Positions 53,698 through 63,228 of a DNA stretch of 64,000 bases are shown here, piece by piece (the stretch's first letter is position 1; every line of letters begins with the position of its first letter). The stretch is taken from positions 1-64,000 of the forward strand of contig JAIXYN010000058.1 in the NCBI GenBank assembly GCA_027490195.1, read 5' to 3'. Made by a program: the position numbers and the translations under genes. This stretch comes from Verrucomicrobiaceae bacterium. Lineage in GTDB: Bacteria; Verrucomicrobiota; Verrucomicrobiia; Verrucomicrobiales; Verrucomicrobiaceae. The notes beneath the pieces are model-generated. The model saw only the letters and a program-made list of their open reading frames with translations. It was not told where the DNA came from and searched no databases.

Positions 53698-53967
53698 TCA
53701 GTCATTGGCAATGGCCATCCAAATCTCGCAGGCGACATAGACGGTGGCGAAATTGATTAACAGCACTGCAACGCAGGAGATTTTAGCAGCCATGTGTCTT
53801 TGCATTCCGGTGCGAAGCGTATGAATGACAATGCAGGTGGTCAGAAGGCCCAAAAGTGGAGCCATGAAGATGCCAGCAATTGGAACAAGGAATAAAACAA
53901 ACGGACCCAGGAAGCCGAGGATCAGAATCGTCAAGAATTGGCCTGACGATGATGATTGCGGATTCAT
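53698..53967 (-). CDS. Small hydrophobic membrane protein
   Basis: 89 residues, with two or three hydrophobic segments (ILGFLGPFVLFLVPIAGIFM, LLGLLTTCIVIHTL and VAVLLINFATVYVACEIW). No family was recognised. It starts seven bases after the murC-murB stop on the same strand, so it is probably part of the same transcript. The role is unknown. Confidence 0.6.
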   Translation of the reverse strand: MNPQSSSSGQFLTILILGFLGPFVLFLVPIAGIFMAPLLGLLTTCIVIHTLRTGMQRHMAAKISCVAVLLINFATVYVACEIWMAIAND

Positions 53968-53974
53968 GGCATGG

Positions 53975-56281
53975 TCACAGCTGCAGCGGCTGGTCTTCTC
54001 CGATGACCTTCACTTCCATCTCCAGGGTCACACCGCGTTCGTGCATGGCGGTGTCTTTGATCTGAGCAACGAGGTCGAGAAGTTCGCGGGCTGTGGCGCC
54101 ACCTTGATTGACGATGAAGTTGGCGTGGACGTCGCTGACGATAGCTTTGCCGACGCTGCGGCCTTTGAGGGCGAGATCGTCGATCAGTTTGCCTGCGCCG
54201 CAGATTTCAGGGTTTTTGAAAGTGCAGCCAGCGCTCGCGCCGACGGGCTGGGTGGTGCGGCGCTTTTGGTGAGAGGCGGCGAGCTTGGTGTCGATCTCGG
54301 CCAGCGGGGCAGGGAAACCTTTGAAGACGGCGGAAACGACGTAGCGCTCTTCAAATTCGGGCGCGCTGCGGTATTGATGAGTGATTTCGGCCAGCGGCTT
54401 TTCTTTGATGCTGCCGTCCGTGTCGATGAAGCGCACGCTGACGATTTGATCGAAGGTCTCCGCGCCCATCGCGCCGGCGTTCATGCGGATGGCGCCGCCG
54501 AGATTGCCGGGGATGCCTTCCATCCATTCAAAGCCGCCGAGGCCGGCATTGCGTGCCGCGCTGGCGATTTTTTTGAGCCGTGCTCCGGCTCCGGCGGTGA
54601 TGAGATCGCCCTCCACGGTCACGTTCTCAAAGTCGCCTTTGGTGTGAATCACCGCGCCACGGATGCCGCCGTCCTTGACCAGCAGGTTGGAGCCGCGTCC
54701 GATGACGCGGATGGGAATCGAGGCGGAGCGTAAATAACGCACGACCTCAGCGAATGAGGATTCATTGCGGGGTTCGATCCAATACTGCGCGGGGCCACCG
54801 ATGAGCCAGGTGGTGTGGCGGTTCATGGGCTCGTATAGGCGCGCGACACCGCCGCCGTTGGCATCTAGAATAGCGCAGAGTTTTTCGAGCACGGGCAGGT
54901 CGCGGGCGATGCAGCGGCCTACTTCGTGTACGTTGCCCGCACCGAGGGTGATCAGCAGATCGCCGGGGCGCAGGGCATTGCCCACCTTGTCGCGCGCGAT
55001 GGGCATCGTCGGTGTGCTGCCGGTCTTGGTGTGGTCGTTTTGCAGCTTCACTTCTTCGAGAATCGTCTCGCCGCTGACACCGGGGAGAGGTTTTTCGCTC
55101 GCGGGATAAACGTCGGTGACGAAGAGTTCGTCCACATCGCCAAAGCTGGCGCCGAACTCTTTTTTCAAGAGCTGCGTGCGGCTGTAGCGATGCGGCTGGA
55201 AGAGGCAGACGATGCGTTTCGCGTTCAGGCCTTTCGCCGTGGCCAGAGTGGCGGCGATTTCGCTCGGATGATGGCCGTAGTCGTCCACGACGGTGAAGCG
55301 CTCGCCGCTGTGGCGGATTTCGAAACGGCGCTTGGCACCACGGAAGGTGCGCAAGGCATGCTGGATGGCTTCAAATGTGACGCCGCAGCGGGTGGCGAGA
55401 GCGATGGCCGCAAGGGCGTTGCTGACGTTGTGTTTGCCAGGAATGCCGAGCGTGGCCGTGCCGAGAAGCTGGTCTTTTTGGTAAACTTCGAACTCGGAAT
55501 GATCCGGCTTCATCGAGAGGATGTTGGCCGAGAAATCGTGAGAGCGGCTCCAGCCGTAGCTCACTCCTTGGGGCCCGGCACAGACTTCGCTGGCCACGGG
55601 GTCTTCAGCGCAATACACCCAGTGGGTGCGCGTCTGGCTGAGGACTTGGCGGAACACCGCCTTAATGGCCTCAATGCCGTCGTAGAAGTCGAGATGTTCT
55701 GGCTCGATGTTCAGCACGATGGCATGCTCCGGATGGAAGTTCACCAGCGTGCCGTCGCTTTCATCGCCTTCGGCCACAAACAGCTCGCCTTCGGTGTCCC
55801 AGTGGGCATTGGAACCGAGGATCGGAATCTCCGCGCCGACGTAGTGGCTTGGCTTGAGACCGCCCTGACGCAGCACATGAGCGGTGAGTGCGGAAGTGGT
55901 GGTCTTGCCATGAGTGCCGCAGACGACGACGCCTTTCTTGTTAGCCATCACGGCGGCCAGCGCCTCCGCACGGCGGACGAGTGGAACGCCCTGCTTGTAG
56001 GCCGCTTCATAGGCCACGTTGCCTGGCTTGATCGCGCTGGAGTAGATGACCATGTCGCAATCCTCGACCTCTTTGTCCGTGTGGCCGTGGAAGAACTGCA
56101 GGCCGAGCTTTTGCAGACGTTCTGTCTCCAGTGTCGTCGCCTTGTCCGAACCGCTGACCTTGTGACCGAGGCCTAGCAGCAGCAGCGCGAGCCCGCTCAT
56201 GCCTGAGCCTGCGACCCCGATGAGGTCGATGCGCATGGGGTGACGGCTTTCTTTGAGGAGGCTGAGGACGGCGTGGGTCAT
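53975..56281 (-). CDS. murC/murB: MurC-MurB fusion protein
   Basis: 768 residues. The N-terminal part, about 1-460, is UDP-MurNAc L-alanine ligase: RIDLIGVAGSGMSGLALLLL, GTHGKTTTSALTAHVL and DDYGHHPSEI. The C-terminal part, about 475-768, is UDP-GlcNAc enolpyruvate reductase: IGRGSNLLVKDGGIRG, EGIPGNLGGAIRMNAGAMGA and SAGCTFKNPE, with a Cys at the usual Ser/Cys proton donor. Two consecutive steps of peptidoglycan precursor synthesis are thus joined. The start at 56281 gives the usual extra helix before the Rossmann fold; a second ATG at 56236 is possible. Confidence 0.93.
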   Translation of the reverse strand: MTHAVLSLLKESRHPMRIDLIGVAGSGMSGLALLLLGLGHKVSGSDKATTLETERLQKLGLQFFHGHTDKEVEDCDMVIYSSAIKPGNVAYEAAYKQGVPLVRRAEALAAVMANKKGVVVCGTHGKTTTSALTAHVLRQGGLKPSHYVGAEIPILGSNAHWDTEGELFVAEGDESDGTLVNFHPEHAIVLNIEPEHLDFYDGIEAIKAVFRQVLSQTRTHWVYCAEDPVASEVCAGPQGVSYGWSRSHDFSANILSMKPDHSEFEVYQKDQLLGTATLGIPGKHNVSNALAAIALATRCGVTFEAIQHALRTFRGAKRRFEIRHSGERFTVVDDYGHHPSEIAATLATAKGLNAKRIVCLFQPHRYSRTQLLKKEFGASFGDVDELFVTDVYPASEKPLPGVSGETILEEVKLQNDHTKTGSTPTMPIARDKVGNALRPGDLLITLGAGNVHEVGRCIARDLPVLEKLCAILDANGGGVARLYEPMNRHTTWLIGGPAQYWIEPRNESSFAEVVRYLRSASIPIRVIGRGSNLLVKDGGIRGAVIHTKGDFENVTVEGDLITAGAGARLKKIASAARNAGLGGFEWMEGIPGNLGGAIRMNAGAMGAETFDQIVSVRFIDTDGSIKEKPLAEITHQYRSAPEFEERYVVSAVFKGFPAPLAEIDTKLAASHQKRRTTQPVGASAGCTFKNPEICGAGKLIDDLALKGRSVGKAIVSDVHANFIVNQGGATARELLDLVAQIKDTAMHERGVTLEMEVKVIGEDQPLQL

Positions 56282-56394
56282 GATGGGATGAGCACAGAAG
56301 CTAGGCCGTGATTGGCATGCGGGCAAGAATTGTGGTTACTCGAGCACACCAAGTTTCGTCAAAAGTCCTTTCAGCTCGACGCGAGACACAATGC

Positions 56395-56709
56395 TCAACC
56401 GCGTTCCGAATCCTCCCGAAGCCGGGCCGGGATGTCCATGTTCTCTTGCAGAACGCTGATGACACCGAGCCGCCTTTTGGAGAGCTCACGAAAAAAAATG
56501 TAGTGAAGGCGATGGCGGAAGAAATAAACGCCCTTCATGGACTCATCCAGCACAGGCCTCCAGCGGTGCCGTTGACTCGCGACGACCTCAATCTCGGCGA
56601 CGAGCTCGCGCACATGGGCATCGGCCTGCTTTTCATTCCATTTCCGCTCAGTGTAATCCCAGATCTCCAAGATGCGTTCTTGAGCGGCTGGATAGATCTT
56701 AGCGGGCAT
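56395..56709 (-). CDS. ParE-type toxin
   Basis: 104 residues. The motif YPAAQERILEIWDYTERKWN at the N-terminus and later GVYFFRHRLHYIFFRELSKR then LGVISVLQENMDIPARL match RelE/ParE toxins ('I..W.Y....' and 'I..V.H..MD...RL'). It overlaps the antitoxin gene by 11 bases. ParE proteins poison gyrase. Confidence 0.88.
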   Translation of the reverse strand: MPAKIYPAAQERILEIWDYTERKWNEKQADAHVRELVAEIEVVASQRHRWRPVLDESMKGVYFFRHRLHYIFFRELSKRRLGVISVLQENMDIPARLREDSERG

Positions 56710-56977
56710 TGGCTTTTTTGCGTTTTCTAGCCTTGGCGATCAGATCTTCCGAATCCAGAGCCACGAATTCCGACTCCTCAGCTTCGATGCCTGCACTCAA
56801 TTCATTTCTTAGCCAGGCCCATTTGCGCTGCTCCTCCTGCTCGTAATCACGGCGGACAAGAGCGCGGATGTACTCGCTGGTCGAGCTGTAGAGTCCCGAT
56901 TTTAGAACACGCTGCTGGATGAAGCCCTGAAGCTCCCCTGCGAATCGAACATTGACGCCTGCTGCCATGGTTAACAT
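56699..56977 (-). CDS. ParD-type ribbon-helix-helix antitoxin
   Basis: 92 residues. The N-terminus NVRFAGELQGFIQQRVLKSG, then LYSSTSEYIRALVRRDYEQE is the ParD-like RHH signature. The first ATG (56977) has a GAGGA about nine bases upstream; a second ATG is three codons on. The Lys-rich C-terminus (KARKRKKANAR) is unusual for an antitoxin tail. Confidence 0.88.
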   Translation of the reverse strand: MLTMAAGVNVRFAGELQGFIQQRVLKSGLYSSTSEYIRALVRRDYEQEEQRKWAWLRNELSAGIEAEESEFVALDSEDLIAKARKRKKANAR

Positions 56978-57125
56978 TGCGTGATGTCCTCAAGATTGTC
57001 AAATTTGTGGGACAGAAGGGAATCTCGCCAATTCTCCCGGTCACTGACAATCACCCCCGCATTTTCCAATCGCTCAAATCGGGCGGTTCTGCTCTCATGG
57101 TGGTGGGATTAAAAAAATCCCAATC

Positions 57126-57860
57126 ATGAAACCAGACATACAAATCATTCCGAAACTTTGGACTGCCATCCCGGAGGCTATCCGCAACCGGGTGGGACGC
57201 GAGGCAGGTAAGCAGCGTGCGATCTTTGAGGAGGGGCACCTGCTCATCATTCTCCACCAGATTCCCGGACCTGATGATGTGGAAAGGCGACCCGCATTGT
57301 TTTGGAGGCAGCCGGACGGTGTTTGGAAATCCAGCCCTGAAAATGGCGGCATCCTCGCGCTGCAAAATCATCAGACATCCTATGTGGCACGGCTCGATGA
57401 ACTGGACAAGGCGGAGCATGCGGCACAAACCGCCGTCGAGTATCACAAGGTGCTCGAAGCCATCGCTCCCGTGCTGCGCAGTTCACGTGGCCTGCATCGC
57501 GCAATGCAGCAGGCGCGTGAATCCATCAAAGCGGACCGCGATTTGATCAATCTACGAGATCAGGCCGCGAGTGTCGAGCGCACCGCCGAACTGCTGCTGC
57601 AGGATGCGCAATTTGGCCTGAACTTCACCGTGGCGAAACAAGCCGAGGCGCAGGCGCAAAGCGCGCAGCGGATGGCGAACACGTCGCACCGCCTGAATGT
57701 GATGGCTGCGCTGTTCCTGCCATTGACGGCGCTGACGGGTCTGTTCAGCATGTATGTGCGGGCGGATGTGGCCGACACACCGACGAATTTCTGGATTATC
57801 GCGGCGGTGGGGGTGGTCATCGGCCTGGTGATGAGTTCGTTCGTGGTGGCCAGGCGTTAA
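57126..57860 (+). CDS. CorA-like membrane protein without the GMN motif
   Basis: 244 residues. A helical cytoplasmic part (about 80-195, rich in Ala/Gln/Arg) precedes two membrane helices: NVMAALFLPLTALTGLFSMY and IIAAVGVVIGLVMSSFVVAR. The layout is that of CorA/ZntB magnesium or zinc channels, but the signature Gly-Met-Asn at the pore mouth is Ser208-Met209-Tyr210. The N-terminal domain is shorter than in CorA. It may not transport Mg. No neighbour indicates a partner. Confidence 0.7.
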   Translation: MKPDIQIIPKLWTAIPEAIRNRVGREAGKQRAIFEEGHLLIILHQIPGPDDVERRPALFWRQPDGVWKSSPENGGILALQNHQTSYVARLDELDKAEHAAQTAVEYHKVLEAIAPVLRSSRGLHRAMQQARESIKADRDLINLRDQAASVERTAELLLQDAQFGLNFTVAKQAEAQAQSAQRMANTSHRLNVMAALFLPLTALTGLFSMYVRADVADTPTNFWIIAAVGVVIGLVMSSFVVARR

Positions 57861-57874
57861 GATCTGGCTGACAG

Positions 57875-59293
57875 CTACTCCCCGCTCTTCCTCCGCGCTT
57901 CCACGTAATTCGTCATGGCATTCATGCCTTTGACGAATTCGCCGGCGTCGATCTCGTCGTTTTTGAGCCAGCGGCCTTCGCTGTCGAGGGACTCGGCGGC
58001 TTTTTTAGCCTTCGAGGCGGCAGCTTTGGCGCGGCTGGTCCATTCCTTGGGTGTCTGCGGCCCGGCAAGGTTGAGTTGCAGCTCTTCGCGGCCTTTGGCG
58101 AGCTTCTTTTTGAAATCGTCGATGTTGTCCTGCACCATGTCGGTGAAGGAGTAGTGCGTGGGGATGTTGCTGCTGTCATAGGTCAGCACGTAGGTGTCCT
58201 TGACGAAGAAGAGGGGCTTGTTGGTCTGGAGTTCGTAGAAGCGGGCGTGGGTGCCATCGGGCAGTTTGGAGCGTTCGAACCATGCGACGGCGGGCTGGAT
58301 GGGCTTGAGGTATTTGTCATCCCCCGTGAGCACCCAGAGTTGGTGCAGCACCTCCATGGCACCGATGCTTTCGTAGCCGGTGACGGAGGGTGGCTCGAAC
58401 TTGCGCGCCCAGACTGGATGCATTTCGCGATCATACTGCTGCGCCCAAACGGGCTGTGGCTCGGGCATTTGCGCCAGGAGGAAGAACTCGCCGAGTTTCT
58501 TCAGGGAAGTGAGGTAGCGTTCGTCTTTTTCGAGCTCGTAGGCGCGGAAGAGCAGCTTGGCGATCTGCTGCAGGTTGTCGTCATTGAGCGTATAGAAGCC
58601 AGTGTATTTGACGGCAGGGAAAGTGCGTGACCATTCGGCGGGATAGCTGGCTTTGAGCACAGGGGCACTTGGGTCTGCCGGGCCGGAGAACTGCTGCGGC
58701 CAGGCTCCGATGGGGGCCTGGGCGGCAAGTAGGGCATCAAAGGCAAACCTGGTGCAGCGCTTCAATTCGGCATCGTCTTTGCAGGCTGGTTCGTGCGTCA
58801 TTTCCAGCAGGAAGAGCAGAGCGGACTCGGTCTTGTTGTCGTCAAGGGTGGAGGAGTTGCGGCGTTTGCCGGGTTCCTTGTCCCCGGCATCGAGATCGCT
58901 TCGAAGGTGGTATTTTTTGACCTTCTCAGGGTCGAAATCGAAGTCGCTGTCCCAGCCGCCAGTGGCGAGCTGGCATTTGAGCAGAGATTTCGCAGCGTCT
59001 TTCGCAGCGCTAAGGAAAACGTCGTCACCGGTGGCCTGATAAGCCTTCAGCATGGCCATCCCCATGGTCGTGGTACCGTGGGGCTGAATGGAAGTGATCG
59101 TGGCGGACTTGCCATGTTCGACCTCGCCGATCTTGCCTTCTTTTTCATACGAGGATGCATAGCCCCCCTCGCGAGCGAGGTGAGTGTGAGCGTAGGTGAC
59201 AGCCTTCTTCATGGCTGCTGTGATGACGGCGGGTTCAGGCAGCTCGGCGAAAACGACCGAAGAAGAGAGAAGAAGAGCAAGGAGAGGACGCAT
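57875..59293 (-). CDS. Secreted pectate lyase-like (PL10-type) protein
   Basis: 472 residues with a signal peptide (1-16). The pattern of an alpha/alpha toroid lyase is visible: CQLATGGWDSDFDFDP, AAQAPIGAWPQQFSGP, AVKYTGFYTLNDDNLQQIAK, and VWAQQYDREMHPVWARKFEP. These match pectic acid lyases (PL10-like) that are common in planctomycetes and verrucomicrobia. The C-terminus (about 400-472) is a Lys/Ala-rich helix. It would cut pectin-like polymers outside the cell. It follows the DUF2851 gene by 24 bases. Confidence 0.8.
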   Translation of the reverse strand: MRPLLALLLSSSVVFAELPEPAVITAAMKKAVTYAHTHLAREGGYASSYEKEGKIGEVEHGKSATITSIQPHGTTTMGMAMLKAYQATGDDVFLSAAKDAAKSLLKCQLATGGWDSDFDFDPEKVKKYHLRSDLDAGDKEPGKRRNSSTLDDNKTESALLFLLEMTHEPACKDDAELKRCTRFAFDALLAAQAPIGAWPQQFSGPADPSAPVLKASYPAEWSRTFPAVKYTGFYTLNDDNLQQIAKLLFRAYELEKDERYLTSLKKLGEFFLLAQMPEPQPVWAQQYDREMHPVWARKFEPPSVTGYESIGAMEVLHQLWVLTGDDKYLKPIQPAVAWFERSKLPDGTHARFYELQTNKPLFFVKDTYVLTYDSSNIPTHYSFTDMVQDNIDDFKKKLAKGREELQLNLAGPQTPKEWTSRAKAAASKAKKAAESLDSEGRWLKNDEIDAGEFVKGMNAMTNYVEARRKSGE

Positions 59294-59317
59294 GGTTGAG
59301 ACGCCAGAACGTCGAGG

Positions 59318-60718
59318 TCAGCTCCACTCCTTCAATCTTTCCGGAAAGGGGCAGTCAGCGCAGGCGGAGTCGTCTTCAAGGCAGAAGTCTTCGTAAATCT
59401 GCAGCAGGCCCTGCTGATGGTGCAGTTTCTTGGTGAAGTCGCGGCCTCGTGGGTCGTCGCCAAAGAGCCGCAGCACGGCGAGGCGCACCTTTTGGTTGTC
59501 CAGCAGGGCGGGGAGTTCGAGATATTCAGCCCACAAGCGCGTGCGCTCAGGCACCAGCAGCGGGTAGGCGACGTTGGCCAGCATCTCCTGCACTCGTGTT
59601 TCGCCAATCAAGGCGACGGGTTTCTCCGCCATTTCTGAAAGGAGAGTGTAGTGGGTGGCCCAGAAGTCATGCGTTAGGTCGAGCAAGGACTCGCGCCATG
59701 CGGCTTGGCTCCAGCGTGTGGCATCGGCGAGCGGGGTGAGGATGGAGGACCAGGAACGCAGCATCGCGGTGAGTGCGCCGAGACGTCTTTGCGGGTGATT
59801 GCCGGGACGGATGGCATTGAGCTTCCAACGCAGCATCTGGCGGTCCTCCAGCCAGCGTTCTACGCCACCGCGCATCTTCCACCATTCGCTCCAGAGCTGG
59901 CGTAGGTAGGAGCGGGTGGTGGGCTCAGTGTCGTCGCTTCGCACGTTTTCGAGGAAACCGGAGACGCCGAACAGCCAGGCCTCGCGCTTTGCGGGATCGA
60001 GCCGGGTGATTTTCTTCAACGGCAGCCGCTGGGAGAGAATGGCGAAGGGCTGCTGGTTTCTGCGGTAGCCCAGCGTCTGCGCCAGCGCCTGATAGATCGC
60101 CTGCTCGCGGCCTTGTGCGGCCACGCTGCGGTGCAGGCGTTTTGACTTGAGCTCAAGGCGATGCTGTGCGGCGGATTCGATGATGGACTGCACATGTGCG
60201 ACCTCCATGCCACGCAGAGGGACGGCGCAGCGGCCCAACCGTGCGGGAGCGAGGTGGCGCTTGGGCTTGATGCCTTCTGGCAGCATGGTGGGGCTCAGCA
60301 GTACCTGCGGTACCTCGATGTGACGGCTTGTGCGTGTGTAGAAACGTTCTTCCGGTGCATGAAGAAAGAGGTGAAGCACCACGCGGTTGAAGTTTTCGTT
60401 CGCGCCATGCGTGTGCCGTTCCCAGTCGCGGGCATCGGGATCCAGCTCGATATCGCCACGCAGGGTCAGCCCGTCGATCACGATGGCGCAGCCGTTGAAG
60501 TCCGGGCCTGCGCCTGAATTCCATTCGCCGAAATCAGCAATGCGAACGGCCCTGCCATCCGTGGTGGTGAACTCGCTGCCAAAGGAGCCGGAGAACCACA
60601 GGCTTTGCAGTTCCATCTCCGTCAAGGGTTCGGCAAAACCGGGCAGCGTCTCGGCCACGTCGGAAAACACGGCGTCTCGAAAGCGTGCATAGCGGTCGGC
60701 GAGCGGGAGCGGCGTCAT
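59318..60718 (-). CDS. DUF2851 family protein
   Basis: 466 residues. The diagnostic block GEWNSGAGPDFNGCAIVIDG followed by GDIELDPDARDWERHTHGAN is the conserved core of DUF2851, widespread in Bacteroidetes and verrucomicrobia. The Asp/Glu/His content suggests a nuclease-like fold, but no activity is known. A C-terminal segment CLEDDSACADCPFPERL contains three Cys that could bind metal. It is upstream of the lyase gene, with no obvious functional link. Confidence 0.82.
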   Translation of the reverse strand: MTPLPLADRYARFRDAVFSDVAETLPGFAEPLTEMELQSLWFSGSFGSEFTTTDGRAVRIADFGEWNSGAGPDFNGCAIVIDGLTLRGDIELDPDARDWERHTHGANENFNRVVLHLFLHAPEERFYTRTSRHIEVPQVLLSPTMLPEGIKPKRHLAPARLGRCAVPLRGMEVAHVQSIIESAAQHRLELKSKRLHRSVAAQGREQAIYQALAQTLGYRRNQQPFAILSQRLPLKKITRLDPAKREAWLFGVSGFLENVRSDDTEPTTRSYLRQLWSEWWKMRGGVERWLEDRQMLRWKLNAIRPGNHPQRRLGALTAMLRSWSSILTPLADATRWSQAAWRESLLDLTHDFWATHYTLLSEMAEKPVALIGETRVQEMLANVAYPLLVPERTRLWAEYLELPALLDNQKVRLAVLRLFGDDPRGRDFTKKLHHQQGLLQIYEDFCLEDDSACADCPFPERLKEWS

Positions 60719-60980
60719 GGCGGTCAGACACCAAGCAGGGGCTGGCGCGAAATGCCACTGGATTTATGATTTAGCGATCCCAGCGCCTCCTGAAACAAGC
60801 CGCCGTGGCGCTGGTGCTGTGACTGCTGGCGGTGGCTCTCTGGCGGATGCTCGGTAGCGTGTTCTGCGGGACCGATGAGCGAGGACGAGCTCTGCCACTG
60901 AAATTCGTCCGTGCTCTATCAAGCCGAATCAGCCGCGTGAAGGGTGCTGATGAGCCACAGGGCAAGCAGGGTGTGCGGCT

Positions 60981-61643
60981 TCACGCCATGAGTTCCATGA
61001 GCGAGACATGCGCGAGAGAATCGACGCGTTTCCATGCGCCGGTGAAATCCAGGTGCCGTGTCATAGGTCCCGGTGCCACGATGCAGCGGATGCCGGCGGC
61101 CATGGCGGCACGGAGGCCATTGAGGGAGTCTTCGAAGATGACGGCTTCCTCGGGTGCGACACCGAGATTTTCGGTGGCATGCAGGAAGAGGCTGGGGTCG
61201 GGCTTCACCTTGCCAGTGTCATCGACGGTGGAGATGTGATGGAAATGATCGTGCAGACCTAGCTGGTCCATCCAGGAATCGATCCACACGCGCGGGCTGC
61301 TGCTGGCGATGGCGATGCGCAGACCGAGTGACGCCGCTTCTTGCAGACGGTCCGCCACACCGGGCAGCAGGTGCAAATGCTTGCGCAGTTCGTTCTCGCG
61401 GCTCTTGCGCTGCACCTCGACCGTATCCCAGTCAAAGTCGCGGCCGGTGAGCTGTTCGAGATCGCGCTTGGGATCGTAGCTGCCGGTGAGGAAATCGGTG
61501 CCCACAGCCTGAGCATAGCGCTCAACGGGAAGATCATGGCCGTGCTGGTCAAAGATTTCTCTCCAGGTGTGGTAACCGGTGCTTTCAGTGTCAACGATGA
61601 GGCCGTCGAAGTCGAAGATCACGGCGCGAATGGGTGGGGGCAT
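60981..61643 (-). CDS. HAD hydrolase, beta-phosphoglucomutase-like
   Basis: 220 residues. Motif I is RAVIFDFDGLIVDTEST (Asp11 and Asp13), motif II is IAIASSSPRVWIDSW, and motif III/IV is KPDPSLFLHATENLGVAPEE followed by AVIFEDSLNGLRAAMAAGIR. The cap begins with TWREIFDQHGHDLPVERY. The subgroup dephosphorylates or isomerises small phosphorylated sugars; the substrate is unknown. The start at 61643 puts motif I at the N-terminus as usual. Confidence 0.88.
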   Translation of the reverse strand: MPPPIRAVIFDFDGLIVDTESTGYHTWREIFDQHGHDLPVERYAQAVGTDFLTGSYDPKRDLEQLTGRDFDWDTVEVQRKSRENELRKHLHLLPGVADRLQEAASLGLRIAIASSSPRVWIDSWMDQLGLHDHFHHISTVDDTGKVKPDPSLFLHATENLGVAPEEAVIFEDSLNGLRAAMAAGIRCIVAPGPMTRHLDFTGAWKRVDSLAHVSLMELMA

Positions 61644-61765
61644 GTGGATGGATGGCCGAAAGTAGCGAAAGATGCAAAAGATTCGAAAGCTGTGAAAACT
61701 GCCGGAGCACATTTTATGCTTTTTCGTTTCTTCTGGCCCATAGGCCATGGCAGCGTGCTGCCACG

Positions 61766-62308
61766 ATGCTCAGCCTCAGACGACCAGCCCCCGAACAACT
61801 GCGAGGACTGCTTGATTCATGGAGAGATGAGCCCTTGAGCTACACGCCGCCACTGGCGGACGGATTCATTGACGATGAGCATGCGGTGAGGCTGGGCAGT
61901 GGAGATGCGGCCTATCGCGCCGCATGCGAGGCTCTGGATGCGTGGATGATGTTTCCCAAGTGGGCGGAGGTCAGCCGTCTGGATGCCAAAGGCCAGGAGG
62001 TCGGTCAGATCGTGGCGATGGTGACGCGCATCTGCGGACTGTGGTGGGTGAATCCCTGCCGCATTCTACGGCGCTGTGATTCGGCGCATACGCACGGCTT
62101 TGTCTATGGCACCCTGCCGGAGCACGCGGAGTGCGGCGAGGAACAGTTCGTCATTGAACACCGGCCCGATGGCAGTGTGTGGTATGTGATTCGTGCGTTT
62201 TCACATCCACGGCATTGGATGGCGTGGCTCGGCTTTCCACTGGCACGGTGGTGGCAGTGCCGCTTTGTGAGGGATTCGCAAGCGAGGATGAAGGAGGCGT
62301 CGGCATGA
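61766..62308 (+). CDS. DUF1990 family protein
   Basis: 180 residues. The core reads AACEALDAWMMFPKWAEVSR, VTRICGLWWVNPCRIL and FVYGTLPEHAECGEEQFVIE, matching DUF1990. The family is of unknown function and often encoded next to YndJ-type membrane proteins, as here. The start at 61766 is chosen over upstream in-frame starts within the HAD promoter region. The stop overlaps the next start. Confidence 0.85.
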   Translation: MLSLRRPAPEQLRGLLDSWRDEPLSYTPPLADGFIDDEHAVRLGSGDAAYRAACEALDAWMMFPKWAEVSRLDAKGQEVGQIVAMVTRICGLWWVNPCRILRRCDSAHTHGFVYGTLPEHAECGEEQFVIEHRPDGSVWYVIRAFSHPRHWMAWLGFPLARWWQCRFVRDSQARMKEASA

Positions 62309-63228
62309 TGAACAGGTATGTCTATGCCTTTCAATATTGGATCAAACCGCTTGTCTTGTTCATAGCGGTGGTTCGTCTGCCGATAGACAAAGATATTTTC
62401 GTGAAGGCGCTGCTGCTATTCTCTCCGCTGATGCTGATGCCCTTGTGGTCTGGCATGAGGTGTCCACGGCATAAACTTGAATATGCGGGGGCAGTTGCTA
62501 TGGCGGGATCGTTCCATCTAATGCCTAGCATTGAGGCAGCCCTGTTAGCCTTGCCCTGGCTCGTGGCACGTTTGTTTGTGGTGAAAGATGTGGCAATGGA
62601 ATGCCACCGAACGAGCCTGCCTTCGGCTGCAACCGCCTGCGTGCATGCGGCGGCAGTCTTCCCCGCAATCGGTGCCGCATGGATCGTGGCCCATCGGGCG
62701 AACTGGACGCCGTGGGGTTTCGACCCGCTGATCGTGCTGCTCACGGCGGCGCATTTCCATCATGCGGGATTCACTCTGCCGCTGATGGCTGGGCTTAATG
62801 CCAGGGATAATCCGGGCTGCTGGACGCGGTTTTCATGTGTGGCGATTTTACTCGGCGTGCCCTTGGTGGCCGTGGGCATCACCTGCACGCACCTTGGCGT
62901 GCTGAAGTTTGTGGAGCCGTTCGGCGTGGCGGTTTTGGTGCTTGGCGCTCTGGGTGTCGCGGTATCACAGATTCGGCGCGGATTGGAGCGGCAGCGCTCG
63001 ATTTTGACAAGGATCGGCTTCGTCATTTCAGGCGTGTCACTATTCGCCGCTATGTTCTTGGCGCTCGGATTTGGCCTGCGCTATGTGATCCCGAACTTCG
63101 CGCTGACGATGCCGCAGATGTGGGCGATCCATGGGACGCTGAATGCGTTTGGTTTCGGACTGTGCGGGATCTTGGCGTGGCGGGGTGCGGTTAGCCCACG
63201 TCAGCCGATGAAGCCCTGCTGTGCGTAA
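62305..63228 (+). CDS. YndJ-like integral membrane protein
   Basis: 307 residues with about nine membrane helices and the conserved segment IVLLTAAHFHHAGFTLPLMA, a His-rich motif typical of YndJ-like proteins. A Shine-Dalgarno (AAGGAGG) lies seven to eight bases before ATGATG at 62305. Its start overlaps the DUF1990 stop, so the pair is translationally coupled. Its function is not established. The 3' end overlaps the convergent DUF2442 gene by 28 bases. Confidence 0.85.
   Translation: MMNRYVYAFQYWIKPLVLFIAVVRLPIDKDIFVKALLLFSPLMLMPLWSGMRCPRHKLEYAGAVAMAGSFHLMPSIEAALLALPWLVARLFVVKDVAMECHRTSLPSAATACVHAAAVFPAIGAAWIVAHRANWTPWGFDPLIVLLTAAHFHHAGFTLPLMAGLNARDNPGCWTRFSCVAILLGVPLVAVGITCTHLGVLKFVEPFGVAVLVLGALGVAVSQIRRGLERQRSILTRIGFVISGVSLFAAMFLALGFGLRYVIPNFALTMPQMWAIHGTLNAFGFGLCGILAWRGAVSPRQPMKPCCA

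Noticed and set aside
60771..60965. Minus-strand small frame between DUF2851 and the HAD gene
   Set aside because: No Shine-Dalgarno, low-complexity Arg/Ser content and no known relatives recognised.
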